DNA from: a virus
IMG/VR virus record: IMGVR_UViG_3300030104_001410
Span: 1 to 49,848 of that record
Length of the DNA: 49,848 nucleotides
Direction: 5' to 3' (one strand)
Shown one piece after another: positions 48,686-49,848 of this stretch (its first letter is position 1; each line of letters opens with the position of its first letter). The position numbers and the translations under genes were made by a program. A model generated the notes under the pieces. That model saw only the letters and a list, made by a program, of their open reading frames with translations. It did not search any database and was not told where the DNA came from.

Positions 48686-48955
48686 ATGGATATACTACCT
48701 GAAGGCTATATACGCAAAAAATCCTCAACCATACCTTTTGGGTATGAGGTAGATGCTATGGTCGAAGGTTACTTAAAACCTATCCCAGAACATTTATCAG
48801 TGCTCAAAGAAGTATCTGAAGCTGTTTTTCATGGTGAAATTAGTTTAGGTATTGGGGTTGATTGGTTAGAAGCTGAGACAGGTAGAAAACTTTCTCGTAT
48901 GGGCTTAAAAAAATATGTAGATAGGAAGTATGGAAGATTGGGAAAAAAATCCTGA
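48686..48955 (+). CDS. Small protein directly upstream of terL
   Basis: 89 residues. FGYEVDAMVEGYLKPIPEHL is followed by a helix-turn-helix-like end (SLGIGVDWLEAETGRKLSRM, GLKKYVDRKYG). Overlaps the terL start by 26 nt. The position, size and possible DNA-binding motif make it a second candidate for small terminase or a terminase accessory. Confidence 0.68.
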   Translation: MDILPEGYIRKKSSTIPFGYEVDAMVEGYLKPIPEHLSVLKEVSEAVFHGEISLGIGVDWLEAETGRKLSRMGLKKYVDRKYGRLGKKS

Positions 48956-49848
48956 AAAGTACTTGACAAACCCTGATGGGAGCTATATACTTAATAAAGA
49001 CGGTACACCTCGTAAAAAAGGTGGTAGACCTAAGAACTCAGAACTATCTGATATTCAACTAGCTTTAAAAGCTAAAAAGAAATTAGATAGGAAAAGTACT
49101 AAAGTAAAAAAGCTAACTAGAAGTTTAGCAAAAGTAAAAAAAGAAGTAGAAGCAGAAACTAAAGCTTTAACTTCTAATGTTCTTACTAAAGAAGAAACAA
49201 AAGTTCTTCCAGATGAATTACAAGAACATTTAGATACTACTGGGTCTCATGTGGCATTTATGCCGAATAATGGACCGCAAACAGATTTTTTGGCTGCAGC
49301 AGAAAAAGACGTATTATACGGTGGTGCAGCAGGTGGTGGGAAAAGTTTTGCAATGCTTATTGACCCACTAAGGTATTGTCATATTACAGCTCATAGAGCT
49401 TTAATACTAAGAAGGTCAATGCCAGAGCTTAGAGAACTTATAGATAAATCTAGGGAATTGTACCCAAAAGCTTTTCCCGGAGCTAAGTTCAAAGAAGTAG
49501 AAAAGCTATGGAGCTTTCCTTCAGGAGCTAAAATAGAATTTGGATTTTTGGAACGAGATGCAGATGTGTATCGTTATCAAGGACAAGCCTATAGTTGGAT
49601 TGGTTTTGATGAAATAACACATTTACCAACAGAGTTTGGTTGGAACTATCTAGCATCTAGGTTAAGAACAACTGACCCAGCACTGCCAACGTATTTACGT
49701 TGCACGGCTAACCCCGGAGGAGTTGGTGCACATTGGGTTAAAAAAAGGTATGTTGAGCCTTCAGACTATAATAAAACATTTGTTGGTCATGATGGTTTAA
49801 CTAGAAAGTTTATTCCAGCAAGATTACAGGATAATCCTTTTCTTGCAG
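48930..49848 (+). CDS. terL: Terminase large subunit, N-terminal part (ATPase)
   Basis: First 306 codons of terL, running off the window and continuing at base 1 (the duplicated 100 bp is counted once). The basic, Lys-rich first ~90 residues (KKLTRSLAKVKKEV) precede the ATPase: Walker A GGAAGGGKSF near residue 131, Walker B WIGFDEIT near 225, then the coupling motif CTANPGG. It hydrolyses ATP to drive DNA into the head. The ATG has AGGAAG upstream, inside the previous gene. Confidence 0.94.
   Translation, partial: MEDWEKNPEKYLTNPDGSYILNKDGTPRKKGGRPKNSELSDIQLALKAKKKLDRKSTKVKKLTRSLAKVKKEVEAETKALTSNVLTKEETKVLPDELQEHLDTTGSHVAFMPNNGPQTDFLAAAEKDVLYGGAAGGGKSFAMLIDPLRYCHITAHRALILRRSMPELRELIDKSRELYPKAFPGAKFKEVEKLWSFPSGAKIEFGFLERDADVYRYQGQAYSWIGFDEITHLPTEFGWNYLASRLRTTDPALPTYLRCTANPGGVGAHWVKKRYVEPSDYNKTFVGHDGLTRKFIPARLQDNPFLA
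49749..49848. repeat. Terminal direct repeat, right copy
   Basis: Repeats bases 1-100 apart from A at 49847 where the left copy has G. Marks the circular join of the genome. Confidence 0.9.

Overview
The window looks like one complete, circularly closed genome of a lytic tailed phage with podovirus-type genes. The last 100 bases repeat the first 100 with one mismatch, and the large terminase reads through the join, so the unique length is about 49,748 bp. The sequence is strongly A+T rich. Many of its small basic proteins are of kinds familiar from marine phages and viral metagenomes. Host and environment are inference: a marine phage of an A+T-rich alphaproteobacterium (SAR11/SAR116-like) is the best guess. 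I see no integrase or repressor, no tRNA genes and no phage RNA polymerase, although the replisome is T7-like.

Layout. (1) Late plus-strand block, 46,707 across the join to 25,543: small terminase, small basic proteins, large terminase, portal (with a second gene overlapping its 3' end in another frame), scaffold, major capsid protein followed by a strong terminator, tail tube and nozzle proteins, a repeat-rich fibre with an S74-type chaperone, large internal virion proteins (one ending in a T4-lysozyme-like domain), small membrane proteins and a probable holin. (2) Early/middle minus-strand block, 44,624 down to 25,540: about 30 tiny host-takeover-type genes, then SSB, primase-helicase, DNA polymerase A, a run of PD-(D/E)XK-like nucleases, a DUF3310-like protein, and class Ia ribonucleotide reductase NrdA/NrdB with a zinc-ribbon gene between them. 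(3) A control region, about 42.1 to 46.7 kb, with little coding capacity and a great deal of sequence structure, plus a two-gene plus-strand operon (45,318-45,850) closed by a terminator.

How it fits together. NrdA/NrdB supply dNTPs to a Pol A, gp4-like primase-helicase and SSB replisome. The nucleases can degrade host DNA and resolve replication intermediates. Transcription probably relies on host sigma70-type RNA polymerase, because near-perfect -35/-10 promoters occur at 35.8 and 46.65-46.70 kb.

Most unusual content. About 720 bp at 45.90-46.62 kb has no gene but is packed with long perfect inverted repeats. It lies just downstream of a perfect TTGACA-17-TATAAT promoter on the minus strand, so it is a candidate giant structured noncoding RNA (GOLLD/ROOL-like in character, class unproven). 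Other structured segments lie at 42.24-42.63, 43.74-44.29 and 45.04-45.20 kb. Two clusters of 11-bp phased repeats (44.815 and 45.225 kb) flank the point where transcription diverges and may be the replication origin. Two genes appear to begin at, or within a base of, their transcription start (leaderless).
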